Source: Rutpela maculata
Taxonomy: Eukaryota; Arthropoda; Insecta; Coleoptera; Cerambycidae
Direction: 5' to 3'
Assembly (NCBI GenBank): GCA_936432065.2
Contig: OW386294.2
Location: forward strand, 46,142,842-46,206,841
DNA length: 64,000 bases
Positions 40,901 to 52,790 of the stretch are shown here, piece after piece (positions within the stretch are counted from its first letter, which is position 1; every line of letters starts with the position of its first letter). Made by a program: the position numbers and the translations under genes. Under the pieces are notes generated by a model, which made no database searches, had not been told where the DNA came from, and was given only the letters and a program-made list of their open reading frames with translations.

Positions 40901-41387
40901 AATCGATTCAGAAATGTGCTGTTACGATCCGATGACATGGTAAAACATGCTTTAACGTCGTCGAATCAAAAAATGTTGTTAACAAAAGTTCCTAGTCATG
41001 AATTTTCTAGGCGAAAAGGTCTCTTGGGAAAATCTCGTAAAACCCACCGTTATCGAAAAAACTCACTTCAAAATGCATTTTTGCTATTTGATCATTTGAA
41101 GTAAACGTTCATTCTACTTTGTTGATTCGAATACATTGTTCTATAGAAGCTTGTATATGATTCGTACTGAATGTTTAAATCGATTTAGAAATGTGCTGTT
41201 ACGATCCGATGACATGGTAAAACATGCTTTAACGTCGTCGAATCAAAAAATGTTGTTAACAAAAGTTCCTAGTCATGACTTTTCTAGGCGAAAAGGCGTC
41301 TTGGGAAAATCTCGTAAAACCCACCGTTATCGAAAAAACTCACTTCAAAATGCATTTTTGCTATTTGATCATTTGAAGTAAACGTAT
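28928..41387 (+). repeat. 45-monomer higher-order repeat, copy 2 (12,460 bp)
   Basis: This is the direct tandem copy of 16468-28927, carrying all the same rare markers in the same order. Absence of private changes at the compared sites implies a very recent duplication, or an assembly that has repeated a block. Confidence 0.93.
31744..32015 (+). repeat. 272-bp monomer with 5-bp linker deletion (unit 115)
   Basis: This is the duplicate of the short unit at 19284-19555, exactly 12,460 bp away, with the same GTACACTTTG junction at 31971-31980. Confidence 0.93.
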
Positions 41388-42369
41388 ACTATACTTTGTT
41401 GAGTCGAATACAACGTTCTATGTATGCTTGTAAATGATTCGTATTGAATGTTTAACTCGATTCAAAATTGTGCATTTACTATCCGATGACATGATAAAAC
41501 ATGCTTTAACGTCGTCGAATCAAAAAAGGTTGTTAACAGAAGTTCCTAGTCATGAATTTTCTAGGCGAAAAGGTCTCTTGGGAAAATCTCGTAAAACCCA
41601 CCGTTATGGAAAAAACTCACTTCAAAATGCATTTTTGCTATTTGATCATTTGAAGTAAACGTACACTATACTTTGTTGAGTCGAATACAACGTTCTATGT
41701 ATGCTTGTAAATGATTCGTATTGAATGTTTAACTCGATTCAAAAATGTGCTTTTACTATGCGAAGACATGGTAAAACATGCTTTAACGTCGTCGAATCAA
41801 AAAATGTTGTTAACAAAAGTTCCTAGTCATGACTTTTCTGGGCGAAAAGGTGTCTTGGGAAAATCTCGTAAAACCCACCGTTATCGAAAAAACTCACTTC
41901 AAAATGCATTTTTGCTATTTGATCATTTGAAGTAAACGTTGATTCTACTTTGTTGATTCGAATACATTGTTCTATAGAAGCTTGTATATGATTCGTACCG
42001 AATGTTTAAATCGATTCAGAAATGTGCTGTTACGATCCGATGACATGGTAAAACATGCTTTAACGTCGTCGAATCAAAAAATGTTGTTAACAAAAGTTCC
42101 TAGTCATGACTTTTCTAGGCGAAAAGGTCTCTTGGGAAAATCTCGTAAAACCCACCGTTACCGTAAAAACTCACTTCAAAATGCATTTTTGCTATTTGAT
42201 CATTTGAAGTAAACGTTGATTCTACTTTGTTGATTCGAATACATTGTTCTATAGAAGCTTGTATATGATTCGTACTGAATGTTTAAATCGATTCAGAAAT
42301 GTGCTGTTACGATCCGATGACATGGTAAAACATGCTTTAACGTCGTCGAATCAAAAAATGTTGTTAACA
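41388..42369 (+). repeat. Partial third copy of the 12,460-bp repeat
   Basis: Units 150-152 and the first part of 153 continue the pattern of units 60-62 and 105-107. The match at this offset ends at 42370, where unit 153 has ACAAAAG and its counterpart unit 108 has ACAGAAG at 29910. The following sequence resembles units 101-102 and 146-147 instead, so the array jumps to another register here. Confidence 0.85.
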
Positions 42370-42541
42370 AAAGTTCCTAGTCATGACTTTTCTAGGCGAA
42401 AAGGTCTCTTGGGAAAATCTCGTAAAACCCACCGTTATGGAAAAAACTCACTTCAAAATGCATTTTTGCTATTTGATCATTTGAAGTAAACGTACACTAT
42501 ACTTTGTTGAGTCGAATACAACGTTCTATGTATGCTTGTAA

Positions 42542-42818
42542 ATGATTCGTATTGAATGTTTAACTCGATTCAAAATTGTGCATTTACTATCCGATGACAT
42601 GATAAAACATGCTTTAACGTCGTCGAATCAAAAAATGTTGTTAACAGAAGTTCCTAGTCATGAATTTTCTAGGCGAATAGGTCTCTTGGGAAAATCTCGT
42701 AAAACCCACCGTTACCGAAAAAACTCACTTCAAAATGCATTTTTGCTATTTGATCATTTGAAGTAAACGTTCATTCTACTTTGTTGATTCGAATACATTG
42801 TTCTATAGAAGCTTGTAT
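42542..42818 (+). repeat. Hybrid monomer (unit 154): GGCGAATAGG front, common tail
   Basis: Other GGCGAATAGG units (27, 38, 46, 77, 102, 122, 147, 211) end in CTGATATTTGATTATTTG. Unit 154, and likewise 182 and 188, has that front but the common TTGCTATTTGATCATTTG end, and is followed directly by the TTCGATGAC beta unit. In the parental order two more units (beta, then alpha) lie between. The simplest reading is an unequal exchange between the two alpha units, which lost two monomers. Confidence 0.75.
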
Positions 42819-43926
42819 ATGATTCGTACTGAATGTTTAAATCGATTCAGAAATGTGCTGTTACGATTCGATGACATGGTAAAACATGCTTTAACGTCGT
42901 CGAATCAAAAAATGTTGTTAACAAAAGTTCCTAGTCATGAATTTTCTAGGCGAAAAGGTCTCTTGGGAAAATCTCGTAAAACCCACCGTTATCGAAAAAA
43001 CTCACTTCAAAATGCATTTTTGCTATTTGATCATTTGAAGTAAACGTACACTATACTTTGTTGAGTCGAATACAACGTTCTATGTATGCTTGTAAATGAT
43101 TCGTATTGAATGTTTAACTCGATTCAAAATTGTGCATTTACTATCCGATGACATGATAAAACATGCTTTAACGTCGTCGAATCAAAAAAGGTTGTTAACA
43201 GAAGTTCCTGGTCATGAATTTTCTAGGCGAAAAGGTCTCTTGGGAAAATCTCGTAAAACCCACCGTTATGGAAAAAACTCACTTCAAAATGCATTTTTGC
43301 TATTTGATCATTTGAAGTAAACGTTGATTCTACTTTGTTGATTCGAATACATTGTTCTATAGAAGCTTGTATATGATTCGTACCGAATGTTTAAATCGAT
43401 TCAGAAATGTGCTGTTACGATCCGATGACATGGTAAAACATGCTTTAACGTCGTCGAATCAAAAAATGTTGTTAACAAAAGTTCCTAGTCATGACTTTTC
43501 TAGGCGAAAAGGTCTCTTGGGAAAATCTCGTAAAACCCACCGTTACCGAAAAAACTCACTTCAAAATGCATTTTTGCTATTTGATCATTTGAAGTAAACG
43601 TTGATTCTACTTTGTTGATTCGAATACATTGTTCTATAGAAGCTTGTATATGATTCGTACTGAATGTTTAAATCGATTCAGAAATGTGCTGTTACGATCC
43701 GATGACATGGTAAAACATGCTTTAACGTCGTCGAATCAAAAAATGTTGTTAACAGAAGTTCCTAGTCATGAATTTTCTAGGCGAAAAGGTCTCTTGGGAA
43801 AATCTCGTAAAACCCACCGTTACCGAAAAAACTCACTTCAAAATGCATTTTTGCTATTTGATCATTTGAAGTAAACGTACACTATACTTTGTTGAGTCGA
43901 ATACAACGTTCTATGTATGCTTGTAA

Positions 43927-44203
43927 ATGATTCGTATTGAATGTTTAACTCGATTCAAAAATGTGCTTTTACTATGCGATAACATGGTAAAACATGCTTT
44001 AACGTCGTCGAATCAAAAAATGTTGTTAACAAAAGTTCCTAGTCATGACTTTTCTAGGCGAAAAGGTCTCTTGGGAAAATCTCGTAAAACCCACCGTTAC
44101 CGTAAAAACTCACTTCAAAATGCATTTTTGCTATTTGATCATTTGAAGTAAACGTTGATTCTACTTTGTTGATTCGAATACATTGTTCTATAGAAGCTTG
44201 TAT
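43927..44203 (+). repeat. Hybrid monomer (unit 159): alpha head, beta-type tail
   Basis: The head is the alpha CGATAAC type, but the second half has GGTCTC and TACCGTAAAAAC. Elsewhere TACCGTAAAAAC is found only in beta units that follow a CTGGG alpha unit (13, 16, 62, 65, 91, 107 and so on). The joint lies between monomer coordinates 66 and 143. The copy at 53345-53621 (unit 193) is the same, inherited through the 15-monomer block. Confidence 0.78.
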
Positions 44204-45265
44204 ATGATTCGTACTGAATGTTTAAATCGATTCAGAAATGTGCTGTTACGATCCGATGACATGGTAAAACATGCTTTAACGTCGTCGAATCAAAAAATGT
44301 TGTTAACAGAAGTTCCTAGTCATGAATTTTCTAGGCGAAAAGGTCTCTTGGGAAAATCTCGTAAAACCCACCGTTACCGAAAAAACTCACTTCAAAATGC
44401 ATTTTTGCTATTTGATCATTTGAAGTAAACGTACACTATACTTTGTTGAGTCGAATACAACGTTCTATGTATGCTTGTAAATGATTCGTATTGAATGTTT
44501 AACTCGATTCAAAAATGTGCTTTTACTATGCGATAACATGGTAAAACATGCTTTAACGTCGTCGAATCAAAAAATGTTGTTAACAAAAGTTCCTAGTCAT
44601 GACTTTTCTAGGCGAAAAGGTGTCTTGGGAAAATCTCGTAAAACCCACCGTTATCGAAAAAACTCACTTCAAAATGCATTTTTGCTATTTGATCATTTGA
44701 AGTAAACGTTCATTCTACTTTGTTGATTCGAATACATTGTTCTATAGAAGCTTGTATATGATTCGTACTGAATGTTTAAATCGATTTAGAAATGTGCTGT
44801 TACGATCCGATGACATGGTAAAACATGCTTTAACGTCGTCGAATCAAAAAATGTTGTTAACAAAAGTTCCTAGTCATGACTTTTCTAGGCGAAAAGGCGT
44901 CTTGGGAAAATCTCGTAAAACCCACCGTTATCGAAAAAACTCACTTCAAAATGCATTTTTGCTATTTGATCATTTGAAGTAAACGTACACTATACTTTGT
45001 TGAGACGAATACAACGTTCTATGTATGCTTGTAAATGATTCGTATTGAATGTTTAACTCAATTCAAAAATGTGCTTTTACTATGCGATAACATGGTAAAA
45101 CATGCTTTAACGTCGTCGAATCAAAAAATGTTGTTAACAAAAGTTCCTAGTCATGACTTTTCTAGGCGAAAAGGTGTCTTGGGAAAATCTCGTAAAACCC
45201 ACCGTTATCGAAAAAACTCACTTCAAAATGCATTTTTGCTATTTGATCATTTGAAGTAAACGTTC

Positions 45266-47481
45266 ATTCTACTTTGTTGATTCGAATACATTGTTCTATA
45301 GAAGCTTGTATATGATTCGTACCGAATGTTTAAATCGATTCAGAAATGTGCTGTTACGATCCGATGACATGGTAAAACATGCTTTAACGTCGTCGAATCA
45401 AAAAATGTTGTTAACAAAAGTTCCTAGTCATGAATTTTCTAGGCGAAAAGGTCTCTTGGGAAAATCTCGTAAAACCCACCGTTATCGAAAAAACTCACTT
45501 CAAAATGCATTTTTGCTATTTGATCATTTGAAGTAAACGTACACTATACTTTGTTGAGTCGAATACAACGTTCTATGTATGCTTGTAAATGATTCGTATT
45601 GAATGTTTAACTCGATTCAAAATTGTGCATTTACTATCCGATGACATGATAAAACATGCTTTAACGTCGTCGAATCAAAAAATGTTGTTAACAAAAGTTC
45701 CTAGTCATGACTTTTCTAGGCGAAAAGGTGTCTTGGGAAAATCTCGTAAAACCCACCGTTATCGAAAAAACTCACTTCAAAATGCATTTTTGCTATTTGA
45801 TCATTTGAAGTAAACGTTCATTCTACTTTGTTGATTCGAATACATTGTTCTATAGAAGCTTGTATATGATTCGTACTGAATGTTTAAATCGATTTAGAAA
45901 TGTGCTGTTACGATCCGATGACATGGTAAAACATGCTTTAACGTCGTCGAATCAAAAAATGTTGTTAACAAAAGTTCCTAGTCATGACTTTTCTAGGCGA
46001 AAAGGCGTCTTGGGAAAATCTCGTAAAACCCACCGTTATCGAAAAAACTCACTTCAAAATGCATTTTTGCTATTTGATCATTTGAAGTAAACGTACACTA
46101 TACTTTGTTGAGACGAATACAACGTTCTATGTATGCTTGTAAATGATTCGTATTGAATGTTTAACTCAATTCAAAAATGTGCTTTTACTATGCGATAACA
46201 TGGTAAAACATGCTTTAACGTCGTCGAATCAAAAAATGTTGTTAACAAAAGTTCCTAGTCATGACTTTTCTAGGCGAAAAGGTGTCTTGGGAAAATCTCG
46301 TAAAACCCACCGTTATCGAAAAAACTCACTTCAAAATGCATTTTTGCTATTTGATCATTTGAAGTAAACGTTCATTCTACTTTGTTGATTCGAATACATT
46401 GTTCTATAGAAGCTTGTATATGATTCGTACCGAATGTTTAAATCGATTCAGAAATGTGCTGTTACGATCCGATGACATGGTAAAACATGCTTTAACGTCG
46501 TCGAATCAAAAAATGTTGTTAACAAAAGTTCCTAGTCATGAATTTTCTAGGCGAAAAGGTCTCTTGGGAAAATCTCGTAAAACCCACCGTTATCGAAAAA
46601 ACTCACTTCAAAATGCATTTTTGCTATTTGATCATTTGAAGTAAACGTTCATTCTACTTTGTTGATTCGAATACATTGTTCTATAGAAGCTTGTATATGA
46701 TTCGTACTGAATGTTTAAATCGATTTAGAAATGTGCTGTTACGATCCGATGACATGGTAAAACATGCTTTAACGTCGTCGAATCAAAAAATGTTGTTAAC
46801 AAAAGTTCCTAGTCATGACTTTTCTAGGCGAAAAGGCGTCTTGGGAAAATCTCGTAAAACCCACCGTTATCGAAAAAACTCACTTCAAAATGCATTTTTG
46901 CTATTTGATCATTTGAAGTAAACGTATACTATACTTTGTTGAGTCGAATACAACGTTCTATGTATGCTTGTAAATGATTCGTATTGAATGTTTAACTCGA
47001 TTCAAAATTGTGCATTTACTATCCGATGACATGATAAAACATGCTTTAACGTCGTCGAATCAAAAAAGGTTGTTAACAGAAGTTCCTAGTCATGAATTTT
47101 CTAGGCGAAAAGGTCTCTTGGGAAAATCTCGTAAAACCCACCGTTATGGAAAAAACTCACTTCAAAATGCATTTTTGCTATTTGATCATTTGAAGTAAAC
47201 GTACACTATACTTTGTTGAGTCGAATACAACGTTCTATGTATGCTTGTAAATGATTCGTATTGAATGTTTAACTCGATTCAAAAATGTGCTTTTACTATG
47301 CGAAGACATGGTAAAACATGCTTTAACGTCGTCGAATCAAAAAATGTTGTTAACAAAAGTTCCTAGTCATGACTTTTCTGGGCGAAAAGGTGTCTTGGGA
47401 AAATCTCGTAAAACCCACCGTTATCGAAAAAACTCACTTCAAAATGCATTTTTGCTATTTGATCATTTGAAGTAAACGTTG
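45266..47481 (+). repeat. 8-monomer higher-order unit, copy A
   Basis: Units 164-171 repeat as units 172-179 with a period of 2,216 bp (8 x 277). The left limit is the linker difference CGTTCATT (45265 C) against CGTTGATT (47481 G). Confidence 0.85.
45589..45865 (+). repeat. Hybrid monomer (unit 165): ATGATAAAAC head with K-D-V tail
   Basis: Units with the AAAATTGTG and ATGATAAAAC head normally continue with ACAGAAG and CATGAATTTT. Unit 165, and likewise 173, 199 and 205, switches to ACAAAAG, CATGACTTTT and GGTGTC. It is then followed by the beta and CAATTC units that normally follow a CGATAAC unit. An exchange between those two alpha subtypes explains it, and the later blocks have amplified it. 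Confidence 0.78.
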
Positions 47482-49865
47482 ATTCTACTTTGTTGATTCG
47501 AATACATTGTTCTATAGAAGCTTGTATATGATTCGTACCGAATGTTTAAATCGATTCAGAAATGTGCTGTTACGATCCGATGACATGGTAAAACATGCTT
47601 TAACGTCGTCGAATCAAAAAATGTTGTTAACAAAAGTTCCTAGTCATGAATTTTCTAGGCGAAAAGGTCTCTTGGGAAAATCTCGTAAAACCCACCGTTA
47701 TCGAAAAAACTCACTTCAAAATGCATTTTTGCTATTTGATCATTTGAAGTAAACGTACACTATACTTTGTTGAGTCGAATACAACGTTCTATGTATGCTT
47801 GTAAATGATTCGTATTGAATGTTTAACTCGATTCAAAATTGTGCATTTACTATCCGATGACATGATAAAACATGCTTTAACGTCGTCGAATCAAAAAATG
47901 TTGTTAACAAAAGTTCCTAGTCATGACTTTTCTAGGCGAAAAGGTGTCTTGGGAAAATCTCGTAAAACCCACCGTTATCGAAAAAACTCACTTCAAAATG
48001 CATTTTTGCTATTTGATCATTTGAAGTAAACGTTCATTCTACTTTGTTGATTCGAATACATTGTTCTATAGAAGCTTGTATATGATTCGTACTGAATGTT
48101 TAAATCGATTTAGAAATGTGCTGTTACGATCCGATGACATGGTAAAACATGCTTTAACGTCGTCGAATCAAAAAATGTTGTTAACAAAAGTTCCTAGTCA
48201 TGACTTTTCTAGGCGAAAAGGCGTCTTGGGAAAATCTCGTAAAACCCACCGTTATCGAAAAAACTCACTTCAAAATGCATTTTTGCTATTTGATCATTTG
48301 AAGTAAACGTACACTATACTTTGTTGAGACGAATACAACGTTCTATGTATGCTTGTAAATGATTCGTATTGAATGTTTAACTCAATTCAAAAATGTGCTT
48401 TTACTATGCGATAACATGGTAAAACATGCTTTAACGTCGTCGAATCAAAAAATGTTGTTAACAAAAGTTCCTAGTCATGACTTTTCTAGGCGAAAAGGTG
48501 TCTTGGGAAAATCTCGTAAAACCCACCGTTATCGAAAAAACTCACTTCAAAATGCATTTTTGCTATTTGATCATTTGAAGTAAACGTTCATTCTACTTTG
48601 TTGATTCGAATACATTGTTCTATAGAAGCTTGTATATGATTCGTACCGAATGTTTAAATCGATTCAGAAATGTGCTGTTACGATCCGATGACATGGTAAA
48701 ACATGCTTTAACGTCGTCGAATCAAAAAATGTTGTTAACAAAAGTTCCTAGTCATGAATTTTCTAGGCGAAAAGGTCTCTTGGGAAAATCTCGTAAAACC
48801 CACCGTTATCGAAAAAACTCACTTCAAAATGCATTTTTGCTATTTGATCATTTGAAGTAAACGTTCATTCTACTTTGTTGATTCGAATACATTGTTCTAT
48901 AGAAGCTTGTATATGATTCGTACTGAATGTTTAAATCGATTTAGAAATGTGCTGTTACGATCCGATGACATGGTAAAACATGCTTTAACGTCGTCGAATC
49001 AAAAAATGTTGTTAACAAAAGTTCCTAGTCATGACTTTTCTAGGCGAAAAGGCGTCTTGGGAAAATCTCGTAAAACCCACCGTTATCGAAAAAACTCACT
49101 TCAAAATGCATTTTTGCTATTTGATCATTTGAAGTAAACGTATACTATACTTTGTTGAGTCGAATACAACGTTCTATGTATGCTTGTAAATGATTCGTAT
49201 TGAATGTTTAACTCGATTCAAAATTGTGCATTTACTATCCGATGACATGATAAAACATGCTTTAACGTCGTCGAATCAAAAAAGGTTGTTAACAGAAGTT
49301 CCTAGTCATGAATTTTCTAGGCGAAAAGGTCTCTTGGGAAAATCTCGTAAAACCCACCGTTATGGAAAAAACTCACTTCAAAATGCATTTTTGCTATTTG
49401 ATCATTTGAAGTAAACGTACACTATACTTTGTTGAGTCGAATACAACGTTCTATGTATGCTTGTAAATGATTCGTATTGAATGTTTAACTCGATTCAAAA
49501 ATGTGCTTTTACTATGCGAAGACATGGTAAAACATGCTTTAACGTCGTCGAATCAAAAAATGTTGTTAACAAAAGTTCCTAGTCATGACTTTTCTGGGCG
49601 AAAAGGTGTCTTGGGAAAATCTCGTAAAACCCACCGTTATCGAAAAAACTCACTTCAAAATGCATTTTTGCTATTTGATCATTTGAAGTAAACGTTGATT
49701 CTACTTTGTTGATTCGAATACATTGTTCTATAGAAGCTTGTATATGATTCGTACCGAATGTTTAAATCGATTCAGAAATGTGCTGTTACGATCCGATGAC
49801 ATGGTAAAACATGCTTTAACGTCGTCGAATCAAAAAATGTTGTTAACAAAAGTTCCTAGTCATGA
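47482..49865 (+). repeat. 8-monomer higher-order unit, copy B with part of a third
   Basis: Units 172-179 and the front of 180 match units 164-172. The match ends at 49866, where unit 180 has CATGACTTTT and unit 172 has CATGAATTTT. Unit 172 itself looks hybrid: its upstream linker and ACCGAATG head follow a CTGGG unit, but its tail belongs to the unit that precedes an ATGATAAAAC head. Confidence 0.83.
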
Positions 49866-50297
49866 CTTTTCTAGGCGAAAAGGTCTCTTGGGAAAATCTC
49901 GTAAAACCCACCGTTACCGTAAAAACTCACTTCAAAATGCATTTTTGCTATTTGATCATTTGAAGTAAACGTTGATTCTACTTTGTTGATTCGAATACAT
50001 TGTTCTATAGAAGCTTGTATATGATTCGTACTGAATGTTTAAATCGATTCAGAAATGTGCTGTTACGATCCGATGACATGGTAAAACATGCTTTAACGTC
50101 GTCGAATCAAAAAATGTTGTTAACAAAAGTTCCTAGTCATGACTTTTCTAGGCGAAAAGGTCTCTTGGGAAAATCTCGTAAAACCCACCGTTATGGAAAA
50201 AACTCACTTCAAAATGCATTTTTGCTATTTGATCATTTGAAGTAAACGTACACTATACTTTGTTGAGTCGAATACAACGTTCTATGTATGCTTGTAA

Positions 50298-52790
50298 ATG
50301 ATTCGTATTGAATGTTTAACTCGATTCAAAATTGTGCATTTACTATCCGATGACATGATAAAACATGCTTTAACGTCGTCGAATCAAAAAATGTTGTTAA
50401 CAGAAGTTCCTAGTCATGAATTTTCTAGGCGAATAGGTCTCTTGGGAAAATCTCGTAAAACCCACCGTTACCGAAAAAACTCACTTCAAAATGCATTTTT
50501 GCTATTTGATCATTTGAAGTAAACGTTCATTCTACTTTGTTGATTCGAATACATTGTTCTATAGAAGCTTGTATATGATTCGTACTGAATGTTTAAATCG
50601 ATTCAGAAATGTGCTGTTACGATTCGATGACATGGTAAAACATGCTTTAACGTCGTCGAATCAAAAAATGTTGTTAACAAAAGTTCCTAGTCATGAATTT
50701 TCTAGGCGAAAAGGTCTCTTGGGAAAATCTCGTAAAACCCACCGTTATCGAAAAAACTCACTTCAAAATGCATTTTTGCTATTTGATCATTTGAAGTAAA
50801 CGTACACTATACTTTGTTGAGTCGAATACAACGTTCTATGTATGCTTGTAAATGATTCGTATTGAATGTTTAACTCGATTCAAAATTGTGCATTTACTAT
50901 CCGATGACATGATAAAACATGCTTTAACGTCGTCGAATCAAAAAAGGTTGTTAACAGAAGTTCCTGGTCATGAATTTTCTAGGCGAAAAGGTCTCTTGGG
51001 AAAATCTCGTAAAACCCACCGTTATGGAAAAAACTCACTTCAAAATGCATTTTTGCTATTTGATCATTTGAAGTAAACGTTCATTCTACTTTGTTGATTC
51101 GAATACATTGTTCTATAGAAGCTTGTATATGATTCGTACTGAATGTTTAAATCGATTTAGAAATGTGCTGTTACGATCCGATGACATGGTAAAACATGCT
51201 TTAACGTCGTCGAATCAAAAAATGTTGTTAACAAAAGTTCCTAGTCATGACTTTTCTAGGCGAAAAGGCGTCTTGGGAAAATCTCGTAAAACCCACCGTT
51301 ATCGAAAAAACTCACTTCAAAATGCATTTTTGCTATTTGATCATTTGAAGTAAACGTACACTATACTTTGTTGAGACGAATACAACGTTCTATGTATGCT
51401 TGTAAATGATTCGTATTGAATGTTTAACTCAATTCAAAAATGTGCTTTTACTATGCGATAACATGGTAAAACATGCTTTAACGTCGTCGAATCAAAAAAT
51501 GTTGTTAACAAAAGTTCCTAGTCATGACTTTTCTAGGCGAAAAGGTGTCTTGGGAAAATCTCGTAAAACCCACCGTTATCGAAAAAACTCACTTCAAAAT
51601 GCATTTTTGCTATTTGATCATTTGAAGTAAACGTTCATTCTACTTTGTTGATTCGAATACATTGTTCTATAGAAGCTTGTATATGATTCGTACCGAATGT
51701 TTAAATCGATTCAGAAATGTGCTGTTACGATCCGATGACATGGTAAAACATGCTTTAACGTCGTCGAATCAAAAAATGTTGTTAACAAAAGTTCCTAGTC
51801 ATGAATTTTCTAGGCGAAAAGGTCTCTTGGGAAAATCTCGTAAAACCCACCGTTATCGAAAAAACTCACTTCAAAATGCATTTTTGCTATTTGATCATTT
51901 GAAGTAAACGTACACTATACTTTGTTGAGTCGAATACAACGTTCTATGTATGCTTGTAAATGATTCGTATTGAATGTTTAACTCGATTCAAAATTGTGCA
52001 TTTACTATCCGATGACATGATAAAACATGCTTTAACGTCGTCGAATCAAAAAATGTTGTTAACAGAAGTTCCTAGTCATGAATTTTCTAGGCGAATAGGT
52101 CTCTTGGGAAAATCTCGTAAAACCCACCGTTACCGAAAAAACTCACTTCAAAATGCATTTTTGCTATTTGATCATTTGAAGTAAACGTTCATTCTACTTT
52201 GTTGATTCGAATACATTGTTCTATAGAAGCTTGTATATGATTCGTACTGAATGTTTAAATCGATTCAGAAATGTGCTGTTACGATTCGATGACATGGTAA
52301 AACATGCTTTAACGTCGTCGAATCAAAAAATGTTGTTAACAAAAGTTCCTAGTCATGAATTTTCTAGGCGAAAAGGTCTCTTGGGAAAATCTCGTAAAAC
52401 CCACCGTTATCGAAAAAACTCACTTCAAAATGCATTTTTGCTATTTGATCATTTGAAGTAAACGTACACTATACTTTGTTGAGTCGAATACAACGTTCTA
52501 TGTATGCTTGTAAATGATTCGTATTGAATGTTTAACTCGATTCAAAATTGTGCATTTACTATCCGATGACATGATAAAACATGCTTTAACGTCGTCGAAT
52601 CAAAAAAGGTTGTTAACAGAAGTTCCTGGTCATGAATTTTCTAGGCGAAAAGGTCTCTTGGGAAAATCTCGTAAAACCCACCGTTATGGAAAAAACTCAC
52701 TTCAAAATGCATTTTTGCTATTTGATCATTTGAAGTAAACGTTGATTCTACTTTGTTGATTCGAATACATTGTTCTATAGAAGCTTGTAT
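50298..52790 (+). repeat. 6-monomer spacing repeat of a three-unit motif (units 182-190)
   Basis: The trio of hybrid GGCGAATAGG unit, TTCGATGAC unit and CCTGG unit occurs at 182-184 and again at 188-190, 1,662 bp apart. Units 185-187 between them are a K-D-V beta unit, a CAATTC unit and a K-E-L beta unit. Confidence 0.8.

Larger units (their letters stand above)
42440..46707 (+). repeat. 15-monomer block, left copy
   Basis: Units 154-168 recur as units 188-202 at 51858-56125, an offset of 9,418 bp (34 monomers). The match includes two hybrid units (154/188 and 159/193) and three GAGACGAATA or CAATTC markers. The limits are set by TATGG against TATCG on the left and ACTGAATG against ACCGAATG on the right. 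The two copies are separated by about 5.2 kb of other duplicated units. Confidence 0.87.
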
